10,910 bases of DNA from Dehalococcoidia bacterium. GTDB lineage: Bacteria; Chloroflexota; Dehalococcoidia; GIF9; AB-539-J10. The position numbers and the translations under genes are program-made. Under the pieces are notes generated by a model. That model was not told the origin of the DNA, ran no database searches, and worked only from the letters and a program-made list of their open reading frames with translations. Location of the stretch: contig DAOUTC010000026.1 of assembly GCA_030626915.1 (NCBI GenBank), forward strand, positions 1-10,910, in the 5' to 3' direction. The stretch's first letter is position 1. Each line of letters starts with the position of its first letter. Below are positions 1-6,132 of the stretch, piece by piece.

Positions 1-1
1 C

Positions 2-766
2 AAAGCTGGGTTTAAGTTCATAAACATAGACATGATGTACATGCTGCCAGGGCAAACCATTGAGGATTGGATACAAGACCTTGAAATAGCTGCTGAGCAA
101 GATGTCGATGAAATAACCACCTACCCGCTTTTGATAACCCACTACACACCAATGTATCAAAGGCTAAAAAATGGTTCTCTTGAGCCCCAGCCAAACAAAA
201 GGACATTTAAGAGAATGTTTTACACAACCTTTGATGTTCTTGAAGGCGCAGGTTATAAACCACTGGAAATCTATGGATTTAGCAAGACTAACGAGAAATA
301 TGCCACTGTCAATCTAGAAATGGAAGGCCCACTTCTTGGCTTTGGATGTGGAGCGGCAGGTTTTACTGGCAGCTATGAATATCAAAATACGTGCTCAGTC
401 GGGGAGTATATCCATAGCACCCTTGATGGGAATTTGCCTATAGCTGGTGAAAGGAATGTAGATGTTAAGGAGCGCATAATCCGTTGGATAGCCTCCAGAT
501 TATTCGTTGGCAAAGGTTTTGAATTATCTGACTTTGAGGCTGAATTTGGTGGGGGATTCAACCACAAAATTGGTGAATTTGGCAAAGTTTTGAAAGTTTT
601 AAAATTTCTTAGAATCATAAGAGCGAGTGGGAAACGCATTGAATTAACTAGAAAAGGGTTCTTTAGCGCCAATCTACTAACCTGGTCGTTTGTTCTAAAT
701 GTTCCTTGTAAGTTGGTGGAAAAGTATTCGGAAACGCCCTGGCCTATTAAGGTCTTTATTCCTTAG
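2..766 (+). CDS. HemN/HemW-like radical SAM protein, C-terminal part (5' truncated by window edge)
   Basis: This open frame runs in from the left edge with no start; 254 residues are visible. It begins inside a radical SAM barrel: the INIDMMYMLPGQT stretch (fragment residues 7-19) matches the 'D-L-I-Y-G-L-P-G-Q-T' strand of the HemN/HemW coproporphyrinogen oxidase family, followed by the typical W..D...A......I..YPL.I segment. A HemN C-terminal winged-helix region follows, with GFGCGAAGF in place of the family's GLGPGAHS, then N..S..EYI...L.G..P, and near the end an ELTRKG wing. The CxxxCxxC cluster site would lie upstream, outside the window. The HNxxYW motif expected of true HemW heme chaperones is not seen; the aligned place reads VNLEME. 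It could therefore be a different HemN-like enzyme (tetrapyrrole oxidase or a ChuW/HutW-type relative). The family assignment is firm; the exact substrate is unknown. Confidence 0.8.
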   Translation, partial: KAGFKFINIDMMYMLPGQTIEDWIQDLEIAAEQDVDEITTYPLLITHYTPMYQRLKNGSLEPQPNKRTFKRMFYTTFDVLEGAGYKPLEIYGFSKTNEKYATVNLEMEGPLLGFGCGAAGFTGSYEYQNTCSVGEYIHSTLDGNLPIAGERNVDVKERIIRWIASRLFVGKGFELSDFEAEFGGGFNHKIGEFGKVLKVLKFLRIIRASGKRIELTRKGFFSANLLTWSFVLNVPCKLVEKYSETPWPIKVFIP

Positions 767-815
767 AGAAGCTCTCAAACTCCAAACTAATGCCCGAAAA
801 TTAAGTCGCCGATTT

Positions 816-2318
816 TTAGATAAAACCCCCTTGGGGTAATTCTTCGTGGAGATAGCCCATAAACTTCTTTGCCTTCTCCAGCGGTGGCTTAGTAACTAAA
901 CTAACAGCAACGAAAAGGATAAGGCAAACTATGAGGCCCCAAACAGCGGGCCATAGGCCGAGAGGCTTAAAACCGGTTACCTGAAGCCCCAAGACAGTAA
1001 CAGCGCCTACAATCATGCTGCTAATCGCACCTGCTGCAGTGGCCCTCTTCCAGAAGAAAGCAGCGATTATAGTAGGTACGGCCATAAGGAGACCTGCTGA
1101 AGCAGCTGAGGAAAGGGGTGCAATCATGAAGGCTAATCCTGTCTTCCCTACAGCCCACCATGCAAAAACAAACGAGGTAATCGCTATAATGGGAATAACA
1201 CACTTCCTTGAAATAGCAAGCTCCCGCTCCTTTGAAATCCTGGGATTAATGACACTCTTGTGGATGTCGCGTGCCCACATAGATGAGAGAGTTAACAGAA
1301 TGGAATCGATGGTCGAAACAGCCGCTGCCATAATGCCAATCATGACAATCAGGGCTAAAGCTGTGGGAACAATAGGCATAGCCAGAAGTGTTGGGGTAGC
1401 CATATCAGCTTTCTCCAAGCCTGGAATCAGTAACCTGGCAGCAAATCCCCATAATACAGATATCAAGGTGTAAATAAACCCAAAAACAAGAAATCCTCCT
1501 ATCATCTGCTTAAAAGCTGTGACCGATTTGGGAATAAAAAGCCTCTGAGTTACCTGAGGATTAGAAAGGCAGAAAAAAAACCAGGGTAAGGCAAGCCCAA
1601 TAAACATGTTGACATTCCATAACCCCTTTCCTGTAGGCACGGTGAGTAAGTCAGGGATATCTGAATTCATTCTGGCAAAGAAATTCCCAAATCCACCAAA
1701 TCCAGCTCGGACGACAACAAGGAGTACAGCAAGTGAGGTGCAGACCATAATCAGGGCTTGGAAGGCATCAGTCCAGGCAACGGAACGCAGACCGGCGATA
1801 TTTGACCAGGCAATAGCTAATATGATGGCAATTATCATCCCAACGATTAATGGGATTGCTCCTTTAGAAAGTCCGGCTACTAAATAACCAATGCCCATTA
1901 TCTGAATCGCCGTATATGGAATAAGAAAAATAAGACACAATGCACATGCGGTAACACCCACTGTTCTACTCTGATAGCGGTCGGCGAGAAGCTCAGCGTG
2001 GGTGAGATAATTGAACTTGCGTCCTACCAACCAGAATCGGGGGCCAAAGAAGGCTACCAAAAAAAGCCCGCAGAGGTAAGTAAGTTCAAAACCCAAAGCT
2101 CCAACCCCGCTTTCATAAGTTAGTCCAGCTAGGCCAATCATCATAAAGGCGCTATAGGTGGTGGCAGCATAGGTCATTGCTGAAACAAAGCCGCCAACCC
2201 GTCGGTTCCCCAGGAAAAATTCATTCATCCCAGCTCCCAACTGCCGCCTTGCTGTGACCGCTATAGCCATTCCTAGAGCTATATAGATACAAACACTAAA
2301 CCATACCCAAAAAGTCAT
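816..2318 (-). CDS. Sodium/solute symporter family (SSS) permease
   Basis: A 500-residue polytopic membrane protein of the SSS family (TC 2.A.21), which couples Na+ entry to uptake of sugars, amino acids, pantothenate or carboxylates. It is hydrophobic throughout, with about 12-13 predicted membrane helices, starting with one at residues 1-20 and a charged cytoplasmic tail at the end. Family marks: FFLGNRRVGGF after the first helix, an early AATTYSAFM helix with the conserved small and hydroxyl residues, and an STIDS segment at about residues 335-339, which corresponds to the serine-rich TM8 region that binds sodium in characterised SSS transporters. I chose the ATG at 2318 over an in-frame GTG at 2342 because AGAGGTGG lies 10 nt upstream of it and the upstream gene ends at 2324. 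The substrate cannot be read from sequence. It is translated directly after a small membrane protein gene, as with YhdT-PanF pairs. Confidence 0.9.
   Translation of the reverse strand: MTFWVWFSVCIYIALGMAIAVTARRQLGAGMNEFFLGNRRVGGFVSAMTYAATTYSAFMMIGLAGLTYESGVGALGFELTYLCGLFLVAFFGPRFWLVGRKFNYLTHAELLADRYQSRTVGVTACALCLIFLIPYTAIQIMGIGYLVAGLSKGAIPLIVGMIIAIILAIAWSNIAGLRSVAWTDAFQALIMVCTSLAVLLVVVRAGFGGFGNFFARMNSDIPDLLTVPTGKGLWNVNMFIGLALPWFFFCLSNPQVTQRLFIPKSVTAFKQMIGGFLVFGFIYTLISVLWGFAARLLIPGLEKADMATPTLLAMPIVPTALALIVMIGIMAAAVSTIDSILLTLSSMWARDIHKSVINPRISKERELAISRKCVIPIIAITSFVFAWWAVGKTGLAFMIAPLSSAASAGLLMAVPTIIAAFFWKRATAAGAISSMIVGAVTVLGLQVTGFKPLGLWPAVWGLIVCLILFVAVSLVTKPPLEKAKKFMGYLHEELPQGGFI
821..837 (-). 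terminator. Possible short intrinsic terminator at the end of the symporter gene
   Basis: Read on the minus strand, ACCCC-AAG-GGGGT forms a 5-bp GC-rich stem with a 3-nt loop and is followed by TTTATC. It overlaps the last codons of the symporter rather than lying after the stop. The stem is short and the T run is weak, so this is only a candidate. It sits in the convergent gap between this gene and the radical SAM gene. Confidence 0.3.
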
Positions 2319-2323
2319 GTTGG

Positions 2324-2512
2324 TTAATCCACCTCTTTCCACTTAAGGAAAAGTATGAAGCAGCTGATGATAGCTATCAAGGCCCATATTGGCCAGAATA
2401 GAAGAGCGCCGGTAGTCTTTGACATACTCGAAAGCACAGTCCAAGGAATAACAAGGTCTAATACTAATAAAAAAATAAACCACCCTAACCACTTCCAAAA
2501 ACCTCTTTTCAC
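2324..2512 (-). CDS. Small two-helix membrane protein preceding the SSS symporter
   Basis: This encodes 62 residues, beginning VKRGFWKWLGW, with two hydrophobic segments (about residues 8-30 and 35-55) separated by a short polar stretch, and a charged LKWKEVD end. It looks like the small membrane proteins that commonly precede SSS permeases (DUF3311 or DUF997/YhdT-like), but I cannot name the family with certainty. The start is the GTG at 2512: GAGGGGG lies 8 nt upstream, and a -10 box ends just before a longer GTG at 2554, so that one would fall at or outside the mRNA end. Its stop is 5 nt before the symporter ATG, indicating co-expression. A role as an accessory or assembly factor of the permease is inference from position only. 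Confidence 0.7.
   Translation of the reverse strand: MKRGFWKWLGWFIFLLVLDLVIPWTVLSSMSKTTGALLFWPIWALIAIISCFILFLKWKEVD
2329..2336 (-). promoter_or_regulatory. Ribosome binding site that sets the symporter start
   Basis: AGAGGTGG on the minus strand lies 10 nt before the ATG at 2318. It sits inside the last codons of the preceding small gene, which suggests translational coupling. It argues against the longer GTG start at 2342, which has no such site. Confidence 0.6.
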
Positions 2513-2520
2513 CGTGTTAA

Positions 2521-2527
2521 CCCCCTC
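2521..2527 (-). promoter_or_regulatory. Ribosome binding site that sets the GTG start of the small membrane protein
   Basis: GAGGGGG on the minus strand, 8 nt before GTG 2512. Together with the promoter at 2558-2586 it rules out the upstream GTG at 2554 as the translation start. Confidence 0.6.
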
Positions 2528-2557
2528 AAATATTTGAACCCCCTTTAACAACACTTT

Positions 2558-2586
2558 ATTATAATTACAGCTCCTTGTCCAAGCAA
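2558..2586 (-). promoter_or_regulatory. Sigma70-type promoter of the small protein-symporter unit
   Basis: On the minus strand: -35 TTGCTT (2581-2586, 3 of 6 consensus), 17-nt spacer, -10 TATAAT (2558-2563, perfect). The predicted transcript would start near 2551, giving a leader of about 40 nt before GTG 2512. One CAAAGCTT repeat (2584-2591) overlaps the -35 box, which may mean operator control. Confidence 0.6.
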
Positions 2587-2730
2587 AGCTTAGTAAATTT
2601 ACGGGGATAAGATTTCTTTGTTGTGCTCAGGTGGATTATTTCACCTTATCAAAGCTTTCTACAAAGCTTCGTTAGCCTCGACAAAAAGCAATGCCCTGGA
2701 TTTCAGCCGAGAATATCCTGCACCTTAGAG

Positions 2731-2759
2731 CGCTAATAATTATAGCTATAATAATAGCG
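2731..2759. repeat. AT-rich imperfect inverted repeat
   Basis: The centre TATAG|CTATA (2741-2750) is perfectly symmetric. The arms continue as A/T-only sequence with one extra base on the left, and end in CGCT (2731-2734) and AGCG (2756-2759). No T tract follows on either strand, so it is not a standard terminator. It could be a protein-binding site or a cruciform-prone site about 180 bp upstream of the symporter transcript start. Confidence 0.45.
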
Positions 2760-2791
2760 TTAAGTTTCCTCTTTAGCTTGTTTGAGATTAT

Positions 2792-2809
2792 CCACTTACA
2801 CTTAAGCGG
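2792..2809 (-). repeat. Stem-loop downstream of yajC
   Basis: In minus-strand RNA, CCGCUUA pairs with UAAGUGG (7 bp including one G-U) around an AGUG loop. It lies about 38 nt past the yajC stop. No U run follows, so it may act as a 3'-end stabiliser or be accidental. Confidence 0.3.
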
Positions 2810-2846
2810 CTTATTCACAAAGGTTTTAGGTTAGTATATTATCTCG

Positions 2847-3128
2847 CTATCTTATCTGTTTGACTTGTTTACCACCTATGCTGCCTCTAGCTACCCTTAT
2901 TGTTGCTCCTGATTCTGTCTTCAAAACCACAGTATTCTCGCCGAGGCTCTCAATTTGTCCGTAGATTCCACCCGCGGTAATTACTTTGTCTCCCTTCCTA
3001 AGTTCCTTCTCCATCTCTTCGTGTTCCTTCTGTCTTCTCCGTTGTGGTCTAATCATAAGGAAATACATCATGGCGAAGATTAATACCAAAAACATAATCA
3101 TTGGAGCTAGGGCTTGAATTTGTTCCAT
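2847..3128 (-). CDS. yajC: Sec translocon accessory subunit YajC
   Basis: A 93-residue protein of usual YajC length. It has one N-terminal membrane helix (about residues 8-26, rich in M/F/L), then the hallmark 'FLMIRPQRRRQKEHEEM' basic cytoplasmic start, and the conserved LRKGDKVITAGGIYGQI small beta domain. YajC joins the SecDF complex and supports protein export through SecYEG. The start ATG at 3128 has a strong AAAGGAGG 5 nt upstream. The gene follows miaB by 18 nt on the same strand, so the two are probably co-transcribed. The usual partners secD and secF are not adjacent; what follows downstream is a long non-coding stretch. Confidence 0.95.
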   Translation of the reverse strand: MEQIQALAPMIMFLVLIFAMMYFLMIRPQRRRQKEHEEMEKELRKGDKVITAGGIYGQIESLGENTVVLKTESGATIRVARGSIGGKQVKQIR

Positions 3129-3134
3129 TGCGTT

Positions 3135-3142
3135 CCTCCTTT
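3135..3142 (-). promoter_or_regulatory. Strong ribosome binding site of yajC
   Basis: AAAGGAGG read on the minus strand, ending 6 nt before the yajC ATG, in the 18-nt gap after miaB. Its strength suggests that yajC is translated more highly than miaB. Confidence 0.6.
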
Positions 3143-3146
3143 TTAA

Positions 3147-4442
3147 TTAGCTGTTATATTCAACCTTGCCCTGCAGTGACCAAGGGCTGGTTTTTTCAAT
3201 CCTGATTTTCATTAGTTGCCCTGAACAATCATTATTGTCTGCGAAAAAAACTAGTTTATCACTTCTGGTGCGTCCATACCACTTTCCTTTCTTCTTGCTT
3301 TCTACCAATACCTCCACTATCTTGCCCTGATAGGTAGAGTTTATCTCAGCAGCTATACCCGCTTGGACTTGTTCAACTCTGCTAAGCCTTTTCTTTTTAA
3401 CCTCCGGGGTAACATTATCCTCATACTTTCGCCAGGCGATGGTGCCAGAGCGGGGAGAATAAGCAGCTACATGAACTACATCAAACCTCATTTCTTTGAG
3501 CAGAGAAAAGGTATGCTCAAATTGGTCTTCTGTTTCTCCAGGAAAGCCAACGATGATATCTGTGCTCAAAGATACCGGAGGAATATGATGCCGAATGGCA
3601 CGAAGAAGCTCACAATATTGTTCTACAGAATATCCGCGCCTCATAGCCTTCAATATATCATCATCACCTGACTGAACAGGCAGCTCCAGGTGCTCACAAA
3701 CTTTGTTCAGGGACGCTATAGCTTCGATGAGTTTTTGGCTTATATCTTTAGGATGGTTAGTCAAAAAGCGAATTCTAGCCAGGTCGTCAATACCGTTTAA
3801 TTCGGTTAGCAAGTCAGCTAGATCGGGATTACCGGGTAAATCGTGTCCATAGGAATCAACGTTCTGCCCCAGCAAAGTTACTTCCTTTACCCCCCGCTTT
3901 ACTAGCTCCTTGACTTCACAAACTACTTCTTCCAAAGGGCGACTTATCTCCCTGCCTCTTCTATATGGAACAATACAATAAGAGCAGAACCTATTGCAGC
4001 CCTGGATAATGGGAATGAAGGCGCACGGCGAAGAAAGTTTCCCTGTGTCGTTGTGAGCACAGCGTAGCAATCCTTGCTCGGTGGTAGAAATGCCCTGCTT
4101 TTGAGTCCAGCTAGTTAACTGGGAGTAAGCTCCTGGCTTAAAGAAAAAATCAACCTGGGGAAATCGTCTCTTCAATCCTTCGATGTTGGAATCAACAAAA
4201 CAGCCGGTAACCAATATAGAGAGATTTGGGCGCTCTCTTTTTAGCCCCTTCAATAAACCCAGAGTGCCCAAAACCCTGTTCTCCGCGCTCTGCCTTACCA
4301 CGCAAGTATTCAGCACCACTAAGTCAGCTTCCTTTGGTGCAGCAGCAACTTGATAGCCAATAGAATCTAGGTAACTGGCTATCCGTGCTGATTCTGCCTT
4401 ATTCATTTGGCAGCCAATGGTCCAAATAAAATAGCGTGGCAT
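3147..4442 (-). CDS. miaB: tRNA-2-methylthio-N6-dimethylallyladenosine synthase MiaB
   Basis: A radical SAM methylthiotransferase of 431 residues that converts i6A37 to ms2i6A37 in tRNAs reading UNN codons. The UPF0004 N-terminal domain carries the auxiliary [4Fe-4S] ligands C11, C47 and C81; the radical SAM motif is C149-xxx-C153-xx-C156 within GCNRFCSYCIVPYRRGRE. Later marks are LPVQSGDD, the AMRRGYS segment, STDIIVGFPGET and YSPRSGT, and the last 60 or so residues form a TRAM tRNA-binding domain. The NTCVVRQSAEN sequence favours MiaB over the related MtaB and RimO. The ATG start has only a weak AGGGG site. The gene begins a transcript with yajC behind it and is divergent from the RAM-domain gene. 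All catalytic cysteines are present, so it should be active. Confidence 0.95.
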   Translation of the reverse strand: MPRYFIWTIGCQMNKAESARIASYLDSIGYQVAAAPKEADLVVLNTCVVRQSAENRVLGTLGLLKGLKRERPNLSILVTGCFVDSNIEGLKRRFPQVDFFFKPGAYSQLTSWTQKQGISTTEQGLLRCAHNDTGKLSSPCAFIPIIQGCNRFCSYCIVPYRRGREISRPLEEVVCEVKELVKRGVKEVTLLGQNVDSYGHDLPGNPDLADLLTELNGIDDLARIRFLTNHPKDISQKLIEAIASLNKVCEHLELPVQSGDDDILKAMRRGYSVEQYCELLRAIRHHIPPVSLSTDIIVGFPGETEDQFEHTFSLLKEMRFDVVHVAAYSPRSGTIAWRKYEDNVTPEVKKKRLSRVEQVQAGIAAEINSTYQGKIVEVLVESKKKGKWYGRTRSDKLVFFADNNDCSGQLMKIRIEKTSPWSLQGKVEYNS

Positions 4443-4466
4443 GGTTTACCCCTATAGATTTCTACC

Positions 4467-4496
4467 ATTATAGTTAAAGCATATAATTTAAGGCAA
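4467..4496 (-). promoter_or_regulatory. Sigma70-type promoter of miaB-yajC
   Basis: On the minus strand: -35 TTGCCT (4491-4496, 4 of 6), 18-nt spacer, -10 TATAAT (4467-4472, perfect). The predicted start is near 4460, giving a leader of roughly 18 nt, which fits the modest ribosome binding site of miaB. Confidence 0.55.
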
Positions 4497-4518
4497 ACAA
4501 AATAGAAGAATTTTCAAG

Positions 4519-4547
4519 TTGCACTAAAAGACACATTGGGGTAAAAT
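4519..4547 (+). promoter_or_regulatory. Possible promoter of the RAM-domain gene
   Basis: TTGCAC (4519-4524), a 17-nt spacer and TAAAAT (4542-4547). The -35 matches only 3 of 6, and the predicted start near 4554 would fall inside the purine-rich ribosome binding site, so the leader would be very short. It is divergent from the miaB promoter. Confidence 0.3.
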
Positions 4548-4566
4548 TTAAGGAGGAGGTGGGAAC

Positions 4567-4806
4567 ATGGCACTCAAGGCTTTTGTACTCATCATGAGTG
4601 AAGTGGGGAAAACTAAGGATGTGGTTAGCGCTCTTGGCAAAGTAGAGGGGGTAAAATCGGCTGATGCTGTAATCGGACCTTACGACATCATTGCCACAGT
4701 CGAGGCTGAGGATCTTGAAGGCATCGGCAATCTGGTTACAGAGAAGATTCATCCCATTCCGGGCGTTAACAGAACGACAACCTGCCCCTCAATTCTCCTA
4801 TCCTAG
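4567..4806 (+). CDS. Stand-alone Lrp/AsnC effector-binding (RAM) domain protein
   Basis: A 79-residue protein that is only the C-terminal ligand-binding (RAM, AsnC_trans_reg) domain of the Lrp/AsnC regulators. The typical features are all here: AFVLIMSE.GK strand, V..L.KVEGV turn, the central GPYDIIATVEA strand with the family's G.YD, and the closing I..IPGV.RT.T strand. The DNA-binding helix-turn-helix that normally precedes this domain is missing, and the AAGGAGGAGGTGG site just before ATG 4567 shows this is a natural start, not a truncation. Such single-domain proteins form dimers or larger rings that bind amino acids or similar small molecules and may partner full-length Lrp proteins; the ligand here is unknown. 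It is followed 56 nt later by the HIT gene on the same strand. Confidence 0.9.
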   Translation: MALKAFVLIMSEVGKTKDVVSALGKVEGVKSADAVIGPYDIIATVEAEDLEGIGNLVTEKIHPIPGVNRTTTCPSILLS

Positions 4807-4862
4807 AATAAATGAGGTTGCTTCGCTTTCGCTGGCAATAATATTGTCGGTGAGGATTAAGC

Positions 4863-5210
4863 ATGGCTGTGAAATGTCTTTTTTGCCGCATTGTTGCTGG
4901 CGATATACCCAGTGATATTGTTTATCGAGATGAGGAATTCCTAGCTTTCAGGGATGTCAACCCTCAAGCGCCTAAGCATGTAATCATCATACCCAAGCCC
5001 CATATTGCATCTTTGGCAGAGCTTACTGAGCAACAACAAGGACTTATAGGACGCTTGATAATCTTAGCCACAAAGTTAGCTCAGAAGGAAGGGATAGCGG
5101 AAAGTGGCTATCGCCTGGCAGTGAATTGTGGCCCCGAAGGAGGACAAGTAATACCGCATCTTCACTTCCACCTTATTGGTGGTAGGAAGCTGAGCGGTCA
5201 ACTTGGCTAG
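4863..5210 (+). CDS. HIT family (HINT-type) nucleotide-binding hydrolase
   Basis: A 115-residue histidine triad protein of usual HINT length. It starts CLFCRIVAGDIPS, where C5 and C8 are the pair often seen in bacterial HINT proteins, then has V..D...AF.D.NPQAPKHV.I.PK.HI, NCGPEGGQ, and the catalytic H99-L-H101-F-H103-LIGGR near the end. HINT enzymes hydrolyse purine nucleoside phosphoramidates and aminoacyl-adenylates in the cytoplasm. A GAGG site lies 7 nt before ATG 4863. It probably shares a transcript with the preceding RAM-domain gene, and its end faces ispH convergently with a 55-nt gap. The function of the pair together is not apparent. All three histidines are intact. Confidence 0.93.
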   Translation: MAVKCLFCRIVAGDIPSDIVYRDEEFLAFRDVNPQAPKHVIIIPKPHIASLAELTEQQQGLIGRLIILATKLAQKEGIAESGYRLAVNCGPEGGQVIPHLHFHLIGGRKLSGQLG

Positions 5211-5265
5211 ATTGATTTGCTGCCTCCACTCCTGAGATTGCTTCAGCACTTTGTAATAACAGAAG

Positions 5266-6132
5266 TCACGCCAAGGACTTCAGTTTAGTCACTACCTCTT
5301 CTATAGCTTCATTCGGAGTGGACATTCCAGCAGTGATACCAATGTAGTGTTTACCTATAAGCCAGGAGTCTTCTACCTCACTTGCTCCTTCCACTAGATG
5401 GGCCTCCACTATAGGTGAACATGCTTCAATAAGATGCTTGGCATTGGCGCTATTGTGTCCACCTACTACTATCATAAGTTGGGTCTTCCTGGCTAATTTT
5501 ATAGCAGCTTCTCGACGTCTTTGTGTTCTCTGGCACAAAGTATTGATAATGCGCAACTCCTCAACTTTGGGAGGAAGAGCAGCCATGAGTTGGGTAATAA
5601 ATTCAACAAAAGCAGGTTGGCCTTGGGTGGTTTGGGAGATAATGCCCAGGCGATAAAGATTGCTTCGCTTCCACGCAGCTGACAAAGAGGATGTGCCAAT
5701 TTGTTTTACATCCAGCGCAGCTATACCTTTACCCTTTGCCCAACCCAGCAATCCTTTAACCTCAGCGTGTTCTCCCTGTCCGAAAACAATAACATCAAAG
5801 CCTGCTTCAGCTAACTTCTTAGCGGCATTTTGCGCTCTACGAACTATGGGGCAAGTGGTATCGATGATGTGGATATGGCGAGCTTCAATTTCAGATAGCA
5901 CCATAGGACTTACTCCATGAGTAGTTATAGCCAATATCTTGCCCTGGACTTGCCCTAATTCATCCACTCGCTTTATGCCTACTTTAGCCAATTCTTGCAC
6001 CAACTGTCGATTGTGTGCTACTGGCCCCAGGGTTTCTATCTCGCCATATTTACTGGCTGCCCCTTTTAACAGGTCGATGGCTCTCTTCACACCAAAACAC
6101 AAGTCAAGTTCACCAGCCTTCTCAATCTCCAT
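5266..6132 (-). CDS. ispH: 4-hydroxy-3-methylbut-2-enyl diphosphate reductase IspH (LytB)
   Basis: A 288-residue protein of normal IspH length, the last enzyme of the MEP isoprenoid pathway, which reduces HMBPP to IPP and DMAPP on an iron-sulfur cluster. The three cluster cysteines are C12 (in LCFGVKRAID), C94 (DTTCP) and C200 (NTLCQRT). The substrate-binding histidines and acid are also seen: H40 in GPVAHN, H72 in TTHGV, H122 and E124 in GEHAEVKG, plus SQTTQ at 166-170, GGHNSAN and AGMSTPNEAIEEV. The residues before the first cysteine read DL where most family members have GF. The ATG at 6132 overlaps the end of plsC by 11 nt and has a GAGGAG site inside plsC, so the two are translationally coupled. 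It is the last gene of cmk-plsC-ispH. Confidence 0.95.
   Translation of the reverse strand: MEIEKAGELDLCFGVKRAIDLLKGAASKYGEIETLGPVAHNRQLVQELAKVGIKRVDELGQVQGKILAITTHGVSPMVLSEIEARHIHIIDTTCPIVRRAQNAAKKLAEAGFDVIVFGQGEHAEVKGLLGWAKGKGIAALDVKQIGTSSLSAAWKRSNLYRLGIISQTTQGQPAFVEFITQLMAALPPKVEELRIINTLCQRTQRRREAAIKLARKTQLMIVVGGHNSANAKHLIEACSPIVEAHLVEGASEVEDSWLIGKHYIGITAGMSTPNEAIEEVVTKLKSLA

Larger units (their letters stand above)
2587..2846. other. Non-coding region between yajC and the symporter promoter
   Basis: I see no credible gene in this stretch on either strand. It holds two of three copies of CAAAGCTT (2650-2657 and 2662-2669; the first is at 2584-2591), an AT-rich imperfect palindrome flanked by CGCT/AGCG (2731-2759), a 7-bp stem-loop on the minus strand (2792-2809), and two DnaA-box-like words (2788-2796 and 2811-2819). 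No T-rich terminator follows yajC. It may be a regulatory region for the symporter unit. Confidence 0.6.

Noticed and set aside
766..777. Hairpin GAGA-AGC-TCTC after the radical SAM gene
   Set aside because: A 4-bp stem without a T run is not enough for a terminator.
1015..1473. Open frame on the plus strand inside the symporter gene
   Set aside because: It is antisense to a well-supported SSS coding region, has no ribosome site or family features, and is a shadow frame.
2513..2554. Longer N terminus of the small membrane protein from GTG 2554
   Set aside because: That codon lies at the predicted transcript start and has no ribosome site, while GTG 2512 has GAGGGGG 8 nt upstream.
4807..4862. 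Possible hairpin TTGC...GCAA between the RAM-domain and HIT genes
   Set aside because: The pairing is 4 bp with a long loop; not a credible terminator or riboswitch.
5211..5265. Bidirectional terminator between the HIT gene and ispH
   Set aside because: TGCTG (from 5218) and CAGCA can pair only across a loop of more than 20 nt, with no proper T run on either strand; too weak to call.
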